Translations under genes and position numbers: made by a program | Notes under the pieces: generated by a model | Told to the model about the DNA's origin: nothing | The model's database searches: none | The model's input: only the letters and a program-made list of their open reading frames with translations | Assembly: GCA_004194705.1 (NCBI GenBank) | Contig: SADC01001283.1 | Span: 558,001 to 622,000, forward strand | Source: Ditylenchus dipsaci | Taxonomy: Eukaryota > Nematoda > Chromadorea > Rhabditida > Anguinidae | Direction of reading: 5' to 3' | Length of the DNA: 64,000 bases | Shown: piece after piece, positions 25,001 to 35,960 of the stretch | Layout of the letters: each line of letters begins with the position of its first letter | Numbering within the stretch: position 1 is the stretch's first letter

Positions 25001-28000
25001 GCGGGACAGTTCTCTTTCGTCTCGCATTGCACTCTTTTGAACTGCTTCGAATGACTCAAAAGAGTACAATGAAAGACGAAAGAGAAGTGTCCCGCGCGAA
25101 TTCAAACGTGTGAAATTCTCGTTGTCGGCGACGGCTATGGTCCTTTAATTAATGCTCCGACGGTCGTGTGTTACGAGAAAACTACAGACGCAGAATTTCG
25201 CGCTAAGCACCATAGCTGAAAAAAAATTCGCGATGACAGGTAAAACAGCTTCTAAAGCTGTATCACTAGCTTCTTCAGCTCTATTCAAATTCATAAACTG
25301 GATTCGTGCTCAACGTAGTCGATTTACTTTTAAAACTGCATTTAAAATACGAAAATTACAGTCGAACCGAACCGGTCCCTTGGAGTTACGTTAATGAAAA
25401 GTTTGACTGTACTGTCATATTTCAAATTCCGTTCAACACAATAAACATTTGATTTAGAAAAACGCGAAATTCATTATTTGAATGTTTGATGGTGAAGAAG
25501 GACAAAGCTTTTTTTTGGAGAAAAAGACTTTTTTGAACTAAAAAGACTTTTTTGTGTCAAATATTTTTGGTTCAAAAAGACTTTTTTTTGTGCCAAAAAG
25601 ACTTTTGTTTGGGGCAAAAAGACTTTTTTTGGGGTCAAATTGGCTTTTTTTAGTGCAAATTTTTTTAGTTGTAATTCTGCATTCCCTTTTAATGGTTAAA
25701 TTTTTTGCGAGAAAAATCGATTGAGCGGATCAGAATTCCAGTCAGATGGGCTTAATCGCTCAGAATTGCACTTCATTCCACTTTGAACTACCCTAAGCTA
25801 AGTTTCTGAGCGATTAAGCCTATCAGACTGGAATTCTGACCCGCTCAATCGATTTTCCTCGCAAAAAATTTAACCACTTCTTAGTAAATCCCGTAAAAAC
25901 AATTTGGCCCCAAAAATATACTTTATGTGTTAGAAAAATAAAAGGGAATGCAGAATTACAACTAAAAGATTTGCACCAAAAAAAAGCCAATTTGCCCCAA
26001 AAAAAGTCTGTTTGCCCCATACAAAAGTCTTTTTGACCCAAAAAAAGTCTTTTTGCGCCAAATAAAAGTCTTTTTGCTCCAGCTAAATTATGACCCAAAA
26101 AAAAGTCTTTTTGCTCCAAAAAAGTCTTTGTCCGTGAAGAAGCTCGTGATGCAGCTTTAGAATCTGTTTTACCTGTTTGAAGCCGTTCTCTTTGCGAATT
26201 TTTTAGCCATCGCGTTTAGCGTGAAAATTTTGCGTCTGTAGTTTTATTTGTAACATATGACCGTCGGAGTTTTAAGGGAGGGGGCATTGCACTTTAGAAT
26301 CTAAAATCGATTTGTCCGAAAATTTTGATAGTAATAAAGTAGGACTCAATCCGGTTATTCAACTAGAACTGGGCTGTAATTTGAAAATTTCCAGCGGGCT
26401 GGGCTTTCAAATTACGGATCATTTGTATGCCTGTATCCAACATTAGCCCTAAAGCTCTGGTCCCTAAATTGCGACCATCAAGTTTTTGTATCTTGGTTTT
26501 TTTTCAAAAAATTTTATTTCTTGCCTCAACTTGCAGGCAACTACAGTCGTCTGTACGTTTGCTTCGTGTTTGCTCGTGCATCTGGTTTCTGCTTCCTTCA
26601 ACTCATAATTCCATCAACAGCTGTCGTGATCACTTCCTGGGTAGCGCTTTGGATGGAGAGTGAGACTGAGTTTCAGGATATGATCTCAATTATACTGGTA
26701 AGCCTTTTCTCCGTTTATTTTTACTTGGGCTTACTTGGTTTTTGATTTTAGGCCATCACTTTCCTCATTTTGTAAGTAACTTTTGCTTGTTGAGGTCTTT
26801 TGAGGTTGGCTCTGCTGAATGGATGGCTGTCGACCCCCAACTGCCGACCAGCCCTAGTCCCTCCCTATGTTTTTTTTTATATTTTTAAAAAGTAGGCGTC
26901 TTGTCTGCCATCCGCGTTTGTCCGAATTTTCAGCAAACGCGCCTATAATCTGCCGTCCCGTCTTATATTTTCCTTAGCAGTGCCACCCATACACCTTTCC
27001 TTCGAAAAATTCGGCTGTCCTAAATTTTGTCCTTGCTGGCAGTCCGCTCTCTAGACGAGGCGGGCCTTTCCCAGCCGAGACGGATGACGGCCGACTCCGA
27101 CGGACGATGACACTGTAACTATGCTTGGGTCGGGACAGCTTAAGTTCAGACACACTTAAATACGTCCAGCAGTTAGGGGTCGGCATTTGATTTTGTGGGC
27201 AGTTGATCCAAGTTCTTTACTCTTCAGTATAGTTTCCTATTCAGTTCCTACAACGAAATGATGCCCAGGGTTAGCTACCTAAAGGTGATTTTTTGTAACT
27301 TACTTTTGACCGAAGTGCTTTTTATTGCCCGTTTAAAAATTCTTATTCCCTTAATAGAATCTCTATTTTTAGGCACTGGACATCTGGCTGGCTGTTTGTT
27401 TCATGATTGTCTTCCTTTCACTAATCAAGCTCGCCATAGTGAAGTATATGCGCCAGAAACTTAGAAAAAACGCTCAAAAGTCATTTTCAATTTTCAGTCT
27501 ACCTTAATCCACCAAAAATAAGTACTCAAAAAATTTTCAGAGACTCTGACCAGCTGCTGACGGAAATATTGCCAGTGATGTGTGTGACGCCCAACCCAAG
27601 CCATGAGCACTCGCCTCTAGCTAATGGTTATATGCCCAGCAGCCATGCTACCTCCGACCAGCAAAATGGTTTGTTGTCCAACCCTGCCTACAGTTCTCCC
27701 ATATTCCGCAGCAACAGTGTACAGTTGAGGTCGGTGCTGGTGGGTGGTGCTGGTCAGGAGAATAGCTTTACAAGAAGATTGAGTAGACTGAGCAACCAGG
27801 GAGCAGCTGTCTTGAGTTTGCGGCCGGAAGCAAGCAGCCCAGATATGCAAAGTGTGGAACTGGGGCAAGAGGAGGGTAGCGAGCAACAGGCTCGGCAGAA
27901 TACTTTTATGTTTGCTACTTATGCTAAGAAGAAAGATCCACTTAAGACGGCTGTTTCCCTCTGGAGGTCCAGCAAATGCACATTCACTTATCAGCATATG

Positions 28001-28835
28001 AAGAGATTCCATTGGGTTTCGCAGGTAAAACTTTTATGTCTCGGGTAGCAGGTCTGCGCTAAATTTTTATAATGTTTTTTTTGGCACGCATTATTTGTGG
28101 GAGGCTATTCGGCAAATTTAAGTTAAAAAAAATCTTTTTAAATCTTTTTTATTTTCGAAATTTTTTGTTCAAAATCTTTTTTTGCTTAAAAATGCCAATA
28201 AGCACTGGATTAAATGGCATTTTTTGACGAAAAATGACCAAATTGTATTTTTTTGGCCAAATGTATTTTGTTTCAAAAGTTTGAGTTACTCGCCCTATTT
28301 TAACACCAAACATCTTGCAAGTTACCAAATCTATGCTTTGTGAAATACGCAGCCACTTCCTCGCACTTTATTTATAAACGTACTCTAGGCCTTGTGCTTT
28401 TTCTAAGGTTGGCAGATTCACCGGAAAAACCGAATTCGGCGAGTTAACGGGCAAAACCAAAAATTAGCCTCCTTACTTTTTACTTACTCTTTAAGACTCC
28501 TCTCAGCAAAATTTATCATCCAATATGCAGACAGTGGGATGAACTAGTCATCAAACGGGCCAGAACTCACAGTCCGAAAACTAGATTCTTAATCAGGGCA
28601 GATGGGCGATAGTTTAAGAATTTACGGTAGATGAAAATTTGCCAATTTTCAGATGATATTCTTCTTCGGCTTCGTTATCTTTGCACTATTTTACTTTTTG
28701 GTCTACCCTCACCTCCACATTATTACCATTGATCCTGCATGCAGGTGAAAATTTTATTAATTCTTCTATTTACATCACAAAATATTAAAATTTTGCAGAA
28801 AAGAAAAGGCTGAATGGTTTGCCGAAATACTATGA
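19065..28835 (+). CDS. exp-1: Cys-loop ligand-gated channel, EXP-1/LGC-35-like (cation-selective GABA receptor)
   Basis: Plasma-membrane pentameric receptor subunit of 616 aa. Exons: 19065-19190, 20186-20370, 23198-23271, 23323-23351, 23600-23775, 23829-23967, 24016-24058, 24477-24614, 26537-26697, 26752-26771, 27245-27284, 27373-27479, 27541-28024, 28653-28744, 28799-28835. All junctions keep phase and the total is a multiple of three. Residues 7-30 form a signal peptide. The extracellular domain includes [18 protein letters not shown], and the Cys-loop (C237-C251) contains the family motif FPFDSQTC. M1 is about 316-342, M2 about 346-365, M3 about 382-402 and M4 about 575-594. The M3-M4 loop is about 170 aa. 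At the start of M2 the anion-channel motif PAR is replaced by ETE (346-348), which I recall from the C. elegans cation-selective GABA receptors EXP-1 and LGC-35. Exon 10 is only 20 nt and encodes mid-M2. AATAAA follows near 28928. The exact paralogue is uncertain. Confidence 0.88.
20528..20640 (+). repeat. tRNA-derived SINE (SINE-A)
   Basis: GGTGGCGCAGTGGATAAGCG is an A-box-like tRNA 5' part. The copy aligns with those at 44394-44530 and 46937-47283, including GTGTTTTATAGCCCAAAATG. The B box is degraded here (CAAGTTCAGTT). It lies in channel intron 2. Confidence 0.65.
20695..21035. mobile_element. TTAA-type foldback with tRNA-like core
   Basis: Ends AGGGGCATACCAGCGCGTTA / complement, flanked by TGAA and TTAA. 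On the minus strand its centre (20824-20892) reads TAGCTCAGGGGTAATG, then AAGTTCGATTCC: tRNA A- and B-box sequences in the right order and spacing. The acceptor stem does not pair fully, so it is tRNA-like rather than a functional tRNA. Lies in channel intron 2. Confidence 0.7.
21091..21380. repeat. Long palindrome
   Basis: The arms are near-perfect complements around a centre near 21243 (GCACTCATTGAGTGAGATGT). They include GCTAAGATTCCGGGCTA and its inverse. No ORF. It is in channel intron 2 and would form an extended hairpin in the pre-mRNA. Confidence 0.8.
21518..21885. mobile_element. Foldback MITE, GGGTACTAG ends
   Basis: The ends GGGTACTAGTGCCGTTGGGC / complement (arms about 45 bp) are flanked by CTGAAAC on the left and (C)TGAAAC on the right, a TSD of 6-7 bp. 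The interior has an R1-like piece and no ORF. Confidence 0.65.
21993..22256. mobile_element. CCGTAT-ended MITE
   Basis: Ends ACCGTATATTCTCTATTAGA / complement, followed inside by three tandem copies of CTCTAATAGAAGGCC. Relatives with the same outermost bases are at 55881-56063 and 62938-63189. Confidence 0.7.
22270..22440. repeat. R1 hairpin module
   Basis: CTGGAGCTGGGCAAAAAGAG followed by GTCTAAGG and a hairpin AAGCCCCCAAGC / GGGGGCTTGGG, as in R1 copy 1. Lies in channel intron 2. Confidence 0.65.
24643..24946. mobile_element. TTAA-type foldback
   Basis: It begins AGGGGCATGCCC after TTAA and ends GGGCATGTCTCT before TTGA. The interior has a palindrome around CTAGGCCTTGTTTTGTTAG. It shares its right flank with the next element, suggesting two successive insertions at neighbouring TTAA-like sites. 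Lies in channel intron 8. Confidence 0.65.
24952..25144. mobile_element. TTAA-type palindromic MITE
   Basis: Ends AGGACCATTGCCGTTGCCGA / complement, flanked by TTGA and TTAA. The core (TCTCTTTCGTCTCGCATTG, then its inverse) is shared with 39371-39560. Lies in channel intron 8. Confidence 0.75.
25500..26133. mobile_element. Foldback element with GCAAAAAGACTTTTTT arrays
   Basis: Ends GGACAAAG / CTTTGTCC with 8-bp TSD GTGAAGAA (25492-25499 and 26134-26141). The arms are arrays of a unit like TTTTGGGGCAAAAAGACTTT. The core contains ATCGATTGAGCGGATCAGAA and its inverse, homologous to the cores at 33924-37825 and 54143-54915. Lies in channel intron 8. Confidence 0.85.
26829..27187. repeat. Inverted-repeat element in channel intron 10
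   Basis: The ends GTCGACCCCCAACTGCCGAC and GCAGTTAGGGGTCGGC are imperfect complements. The interior is GC-richer than the rest of the intron. No convincing ORF. Confidence 0.5.
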
Positions 28836-29733
28836 GTGACTTAGTATCAAATTTATTGAATGTAGTGTATCTGAACGTGCCTTGTTGATTCAAAAGTTAT
28901 GTAAGCCTTCGATATATCATTTCCACCTAATAAAATAAACGCGTTTAGACGGTATTTGGATTTGTTTTTCTGAGCACGGCGTGTCAAATTTCAAATATCG
29001 CGAATTTGGAATTTTCCTTTAAGGACAAAGATAATAATTTTTCTGAAATTTCTTTGTTTTTGATTAATTGCATGTTGATATAAATAAGGTAATTTATACA
29101 ACATTTTTTCACTTAATTAGCCATATTTAGGTTTGAACGAAAGCTGAAAGTCAGCTCTACACGGTGATTCTTAAAAACGGAAATATGACGCGATTGTTGT
29201 TGCTATTCAAGCTAAATTGAAATATGCAACTTTTTACGAAAATGTCGATTTTTTTAATTTTGATAATTTTACGCAAAAATTTTTGAATTTTGACTCGCCA
29301 TCTGTAATTCTGAAATTTCGGATTCTGGACTTTCAGATCCACGAAAAATCTTATCAGAATAACAAGTATTTGAAATTTCGCTGCGGGCCAAAGTTTTAAA
29401 TTTTTTCATTTAAAATTTCGGTAAAGATTTTTATAAAGCGGAATTGTTTGTGATTCAAATGTCTTGTTGCTAATTTTGAGTATTCAAAAGAGTATTCAAA
29501 GCTGCAGATCTTAGCTTTCTGTTGAAGGGAAAATGCAATATCAGAAATTTTCGGGAACGTGAACTGCTGTAACGATTGATTTAGCGAAATATATGCTTTA
29601 TCAATAGAAAATTATCATGAAATTTGCGAAAATTCACAAAAAATCTTACATAAATAAAAAATTGACAAACATATTTGTCTTGGAGAGGAAAATTAGCCTT
29701 TTCGCGATTTTTCAAATTTGAAACGCTGTTATT
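28836..29733. other. 3' region of channel gene and AT-rich spacer
   Basis: Holds the likely polyadenylation signal (TAATAAAATAAA, about 28928). A diverged inverted pair lies around 29150-29400. No gene seen. Confidence 0.5.
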
Positions 29734-31322
29734 GGCTAGGTGAAAACCTGCTTAACGAAAACCTGCTTAACGAAAACCTGCTTAACGAAAACCTGCTTAA
29801 CGAAAACCTGCTTAACGAAAACCTGCTTAACGAAAACCTGCTTAATCGCGCGAAATCGAATATTTTTGCTATGAAAGATAGGTTATTTCATTTAAACCTT
29901 AATTTTTTATTCTCTTAACTGATGTTGTCCGTTTAACTTATAGTTATTATCATTTTTCACATCATAATTATTTATTTTAGGCAAGCATACACATTTAAAA
30001 TCCTGATAAATAGAAACTTTCAGTAACTTTCCAATACATGTCTTAGTTCCGAATTGTCAATTAATTATTTTTTTTCTCGACTATCTTTGGCTTGCATTTA
30101 AAAATTTATTTATTAAATTTAGCAGAAGCAAAAATCTATTACAAACAAAGAAATGAAAAAAGTTTTTTGACTATTGCAAAAAATCGTCAAATATTGAATT
30201 GTGCGAAACAGGGAGAGAGCCAAATAAGTGAAAACAAAGATAAACAAAAACAGTAGTTGTACTGAACTACACTACAAATGTCTTGCGCCAGACATACAAT
30301 GAATAAGACGGTCATGGGTTTTAGCTAATTGATCCTTCAGATTATCGCGTTCACTATATATCTCGTTAAATTTAACGACAAAATATGCAAACAAAAAGAG
30401 TGCAATGAAAAAAGAATAAAACATCCAATTTCACCACAGCCATATTTTCTGTCGCAAATTGGAGTGCATTGAGCAGAGTTACTGTCAGCACTATTGTAAC
30501 CAGAGTTATTGTGAGTACTAAGGTGGTCAGAGTGATTGTGAGCACTATTGTTGCCAGAGTTGTTAGCACCGAGAGATGAAAGTGCTGGCATATTTGAGTG
30601 GTTAGAAAAATACCGACTTTCAAGCTTAAAATGAATTCACATGAATTATACAAAAAAATAAATGTTAAAAATAAAAAGCGGATATTAAATAAAGTTTTAA
30701 AAAATTAGCTAAAAATTTTACATCCAGCAAAAAATAAAAATTTTTCTTTTTAATTATCTGTGTTAAAATTTAACATCTGTTTTTCTTCAGTATAATTTTC
30801 AAATATTTATTTGTATAACGCTCATTATTGTGCAATAATTTCTGCAATAGAGACACTAATTCTTTAACAAGGGAAGATTTTGTTAATTATCTGAAAAAAA
30901 TTTCAAGATTTCTTTAAATGTATATCTGTAAACGTAAAAGTGAAAAGTAAATAAAAGTAACTGAGAATAAACTATTTTAATCCGTAATCTCCAAAAAAAG
31001 TTACTGAAAGTTTCTATTTATCAGGATTTAAATGTGTATGCTTGCCTAAAATAAATAATTATGATGTGAAAAATGATAATAACTATAAGTTAAACGGACA
31101 ACATCAGTTAAGAGAATAAAAAATTAAGGTTTAAATGAAATAACCTATCTTTCATAGCAAAAATATTCGATTTCGCGCGATTAAGCAGGTTTTCGTTAAG
31201 CAGGTTTTCGTTAAGCAGGTTTTCGTTAAGCAGGTTTTCGTTAAGCAGGTTTTCGTTAAGCAGGTTTTCGTTAAGCAGGTTTTCGTTAAGCAGGTTTTCG
31301 TTAAGCAGGTTTTCACCTAGCC
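29734..31322. mobile_element. Foldback element with AACGAAAACCTGCTT arrays
   Basis: Terminal GGCTAGGTG / CACCTAGCC with a perfect 8-bp TSD CTGTTATT (29726-29733 and 31323-31330). The left end has seven tandem 15-bp units and the right end nine in inverse orientation, followed by about 230 bp of matching arm on each side. The loop (about 30100-30990) contains a minus-strand frame (30337-30591) rich in Asn, Ser and His with a hydrophobic stretch. No transposase. Confidence 0.9.
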
Positions 31323-31389
31323 CTGTTATTTCTTTTACCTTTATTTTAAGATTTAAGGAATATTAAAAAAACCGGCGCTACCGGAGTAT

Positions 31390-32350
31390 ACACCCCCCCC
31401 CCCAAATGAATTTTTTTTAAAGTGTTTCCAAACACCCTATATCAATCTAAAATCGGCTGTATACCGAAATATACGCGCCAATTTGGTACTTGGTCGTTTT
31501 GGTACGCGGTCATTTTGTTACGTAATTTTTTAGTGAGAATTGTTTCGGTAAGAAACTTTTTAGTAAGAAATTTTTCGGTGACAGCACGAAAAACGGTATT
31601 TTGGTAAGAGATTTTTCAATACGCGGTTATTTTGGTAAGCAATTTTTCGGTAACAGCACGAAAGATTTCGTACCAAAACGACCGCGTACCAAAACGACCA
31701 AGTACCAAATTGGCGTGTATATTTCGGTGTACAGCCCTAAAATCACCTCAGGAGTTCAAAAAAGACATTATTTTTGAGTTCTGGTTAATAAAAATTGAGT
31801 TTTGGTACCACCCAAAATACCTGTTTTGACCATTTTCGAAAGGATTTAGGACTATTTCAGGGTGGGAAAGGACCAAAAATAGACCAATTTAGTGTAAAAA
31901 GGAAGACTTTTAACATAGTTTTGTTGACTGGGGCCTACCGCATAAAGAAACTCTGGTATGCATACATTTTTTATGCATCCAGAGTCACTTTCGAGTGATT
32001 TGTGTCTAAGGTATGTGTTTGTGCGCATCTCAACTCGAAGCCCCCAAGCCCCGAAGGGGCGCAGGGAGCTTGAGAGTTAGAGATCTCACTTACCTTAGAC
32101 ATAATTACGAGCAAGACTCTTGATCGAAAATGCATTTAGAGAGTCTTTTTTCCCAGCTTCAGCAAGAAAAGTGTGGTGAATCACCAAAAAATGACACTAA
32201 AATACCTTAAAATGACCATCTACCCCTAAGGGTGGGAGCCAACTTTTTTTTGGCAAAGTTAAGTTTTTTATTCAGAAAGTGTTTAGAAATGCTTCTTTTA
32301 TCGTTTTCAGCAGAAAAAATGAGTTCGGGAGGTGATTTAGGGTCACTTTT
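31390..32350. repeat. Interspersed repeat R1, copy 2
   Basis: Homologous to 310-860. The AAACACCCTATATC motif, GGAGTTCAAAAAAGACATTA and the hairpin module (31925-32170) recur. It is interrupted by the foldback at 31455-31736. Confidence 0.7.
31455..31736. mobile_element. Foldback element with GGTACGCGGTCATTTT units
   Basis: The ends GGCTGTATACCGAAATATAC / complement are flanked by CTAAAATC (31447-31454 and 31737-31744), a perfect 8-bp TSD. The arms repeat TTTTGGTACGCGGTC-like units. R1 copy 1 (about 415-445) lacks it and shows the empty site. Confidence 0.88.
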
Positions 32351-32381
32351 CAAAAAAATCGAGTATGGGGGATTATATAAG

Positions 32382-32486
32382 TACAGTCAACTCTCGATAC
32401 AGTGTACCCTCGATATAGTGTAACCCTCGATACAGTGTATATTTTTCCGATCCCCGCGAGCTACACTGTATCGAGAGTGGACTGTA
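32382..32486. mobile_element. pogo-like MITE (CAGTCRA ends)
   Basis: TACAGTCAACTCTCGATACA / TGTATCGAGAGTGGACTGTA with TA edges. The interior repeats CTCGATACAGTGTA. Confidence 0.8.
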
Positions 32487-33056
32487 CCCTAAATCATTGT
32501 GCTAAAATGTTTTTTGTGGAAAATTTGAAAATATATTATTTATTTATCTTGATGGGTGATATCCGCAATCAAGTAAAAATTATAATTTTTTTCGAAAAAA
32601 GTGTTATTTTTTGTTTAACTGCCCATATCTCAGCGCAAAGTCTCAGTAAATTATTGATTTTGATGTCAAATGAAACGGAAAACATGGGGCGTTTCAATGG
32701 GCCATTGAAGGTATCACTAGAATTAAAATTTTTAAAGTTACGGGCCTTTCACATCTTCCCAAAATATATCCACCATGTAGTTTTCCTACATTATTTTTAA
32801 AAAAGGTCGAAATTTTTTCGATAGTAACGGGGGAGGTATTTAACCTTTGGACCTTAAGGGCCGTGTTATCCACTTCATGGAGTGGGGAATCAAAACCAGA
32901 ACACGACCTAGACCTAGAGGTATTACTCGCAGCACTAAGAGGACACGTAGATAAAGTATTTATTACTGGAACACACGAACCAACAGAAGAAAAACTACTT
33001 GGTGACTGGACTTCCGGACATTGCAGCACTGGCATTTCATTGGACTGTAGCACTGA

Positions 33057-33900
33057 CTAAAGACTAGCTGGAAGCTGGAGCTTTTCCCACTGGCAAAAAT
33101 TTTCGGCTTGATCTGGACCCATTTCATTTCCCCGCTTCACCGGCTCAGGAGAATAGACGCAACTTGAGGCCCGAGACGAACCCATGTGTGAGGTAGAGTA
33201 GCTAGAGGGAGAACCCAGAAGAGTAGACGACTGCACAGAGATCGAAGCCTGAACGTAAGAACAAACCCTGGACTGGTCAGACTGGTAACGATTATGACTC
33301 TCATAAGCCGGTATGGACGCCAGCATACTGGATAGAAAGACGTCTGCGTCTGCTGGAGTAACGCCATAATAATTGACACTAGCATTCCCATAGGAATGAG
33401 ACCTGGACCACACGATATTGGAATTCCTAAACGATGATTCGGGCATGGGCACTGGATCAGAACTACTGGAATCAAACTTATCCGGAAACTCACAATCATC
33501 GGTAAAAGAATCAAGTGCAACTAATAAATCAGCCTGAAGTTCGGCACTGAAAGTCCGAGACTCAGACTGGAGTTCGTAATCAAATAATGAAGTATTATCC
33601 TTAAGCTTGAGCGTTTGTCTGGAAGGTTCATCGCTAGAATTATAGTCAGGCTCTTTGGAGTTAGAGCTGTGACTAGAAAGACTATGACTAATCGGGACTA
33701 TGCCCACTAGAATTTATGATCTTATTATGAGAGATACTGGATCCCACAATACTGGATTGATAAGTATTCAAAAACCTATCACTGGAAACCCTATCACTAG
33801 AAAAAGCGGAGCGGCGAGTGGCTGGATAGATTCGATCCGCCTCACTCTTTTCAATAGAATGATAATTTACCTTTTGCTTCCGCAGCAGAGAATTTGACAT
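33057..33900 (-). CDS. Serine-rich hypothetical protein, one frame change
   Basis: The minus-strand frame starts ATG at 33900 (MSNSLLRKQKVNYHSIEKSE) and stops at 33688. A second frame, offset by +1, continues from 33707 to TAA/TAG at 33057 (216 aa). Composition (Ser-rich, acidic patches, motifs such as SSSSDPVPMPESS) is the same across the join, suggesting one product of about 285 aa broken by a 1-nt indel, or a ribosomal frameshift. I recognise no domain. The next foldback starts 16 bp upstream of the ATG. It could be a host gene, a retroelement gag-like gene, or captured cargo. Another Ser-rich minus frame (32694-33053) follows downstream in a third phase. Confidence 0.45.
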
Positions 33901-35960
33901 AGCAACCTTAAAGCAAACAAAAAGGATATGGATTTTTTTGGTGCAAAAAAATTTCTTTTTGGTGCAAAAAGATTTTATTTTGGTGCAAAAAAAATTTGGT
34001 GCAAATTAGATCTTTTTTGGTGCAAATATAATTTTTTTTGGTGCAAATAATTTTCTTTTTGGTGCAATATTATCTTATTATTTCTACCTGTAGATTTTAA
34101 AATTTTGAGGAAATTCAAATTTTATGGTCAGAAAACGACTTGGTTTGCTCAGAATCCAACCCCAGAGTGGCCAAGTTGGTTTTTTGGGAGTTTATTAAAG
34201 GGGGAGTAAACTTATTGCGAAAATTCGATTGCGCGCATCAGAATCCCTTCTCGATTGACTCAATCTCTTAAAATCCGAATTCTACCATTTAGAAGCACTC
34301 GATTCGGGGGGAGGGGGTTGCACTTTATATACGCACCGCCCTAAATCGACAGTTTTCATTCCGCCAGGCGCACATTTTATTTTTTATATTAATTTTACTG
34401 ACTTCTAGGGTTGAAAACTGTCGAGAAATAGATTGCAATCATTAACATCACTGCTTTGCTGTCAGAAACTGCCTCAATTTTGCGAATTGAAGCAAATGAC
34501 CATCAGAATGAAAGAAAACCATCCACAATGATGCGTATAAAATTTGTATAGCCTAAACCTCTACTAATTTTATTTATTTATTCACCAACGCGTTTAGTGA
34601 CTTACTAGAGTTATAATTTCATGGTGAATCAGATAAAAATTTTAACAAACCAAAATCACTACAGAAAAACAAGGTATCTAGCGAAGGTTTGACCAATGAA
34701 TAATAGAATATTTTTGAGGAGTAGGATTTCGGTATTATTTTGGCACTGAGGTTTTTTCGCAGTTTTAATCCACATGATCATTTATAGTCATATACTGAAA
34801 ATGACGCCAAGAAGCAGCGTTATATTTTGAGTATGAGGTTTCTGAACGATTATCTTAATGAAAATTGTAAAAACTTCAGTTGCAGAACAATATCGAAAAT
34901 TTTGGGTGACAGCCCTGGGTGGGAGTGCATGGAATCGGAAATCGTTTGATGTTTTTTGAATTTCAGCTTCAATTTCATACTAACTTTCTTTTGTTTGATA
35001 GCTCAAACGAAAGCCTAGATTCTTGGCCACATTTCGGTATATAAAAAGTCTGACTTGTAAAAAAGGTCAGAAAATTTCAATGTAACTAATCAAAGAAAAT
35101 ACTGAAAACCGTCGATTTTCGGAAATTTAGCCCACTCTAGTGTGAATACAAGCTTCACTAGGTGTGAAAGCTTGATCTGATAATCTTGTTGGACAGCCAA
35201 GAGTGTGAGGATCATTTTGACACAAAACTTGCAAATAAAAGCAGAAAAAAGTGTGCAGCCAGTGGTAGTCAAACCTGTGACTTAAGCAATGCGTATATGA
35301 AGTATACCTCACCCTTTAAAACCACTACCAACTAGTATTTAGGTACCCTGAACCAATAATAAAGGTGGTTCTAAATGGTAGAACTCGGATTCTGAGAGGT
35401 TGAGCCAATCGAGAAGGGATTCTGATGCGCGCAATCGAATTTTCGCAATAAGTTTACTCCCCCTTTAATAAACTCCCAAAAAACCAACTTGGCCACTCTG
35501 GGGTTGGATTCTGAGCAAACCAAGTCGTTTTCTGACCATAAAATTTGAATTTCCTCAAAATTTTAAAATCTACAAGTAGAAAAAATAGAAAAAGAGAAAT
35601 CTAAAACGAATATTCTACGGCCATTCAAAATCTACAGGCAAAAAGAAATATGCAATGGGCGAAAACGAGTATTATACGGGCAAAAAATATTATCCAGAAA
35701 TAATACGATTTGCACCAAAAAGAATACTATTTGCACCAAAAAGAATTCAATTTGCACCAAAAAGAATTCAATTTGCACCAAAAAGAAAATTATTTGCACC
35801 AAAAAGAAAATTATTTGCACCAAAAAAAATTCAATTTGCACCAAAAAGAAAATTATTTGCACCAAAAAAATTCAATTTGCACCACGGCGATTTGCACCAA
35901 AATAAAATCTTTTTGCACCAAAAAAAATTATATTTGCACCAAAAAAGATCTAATTTGCAC

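Noticed and set aside
29745..31312. Regular 15-bp repeats resembling a CRISPR-like array
   Set aside because: Units are directly contiguous without spacers, occur in inverse orientation at the other end, and are bounded by a transposon duplication in a eukaryotic sequence.
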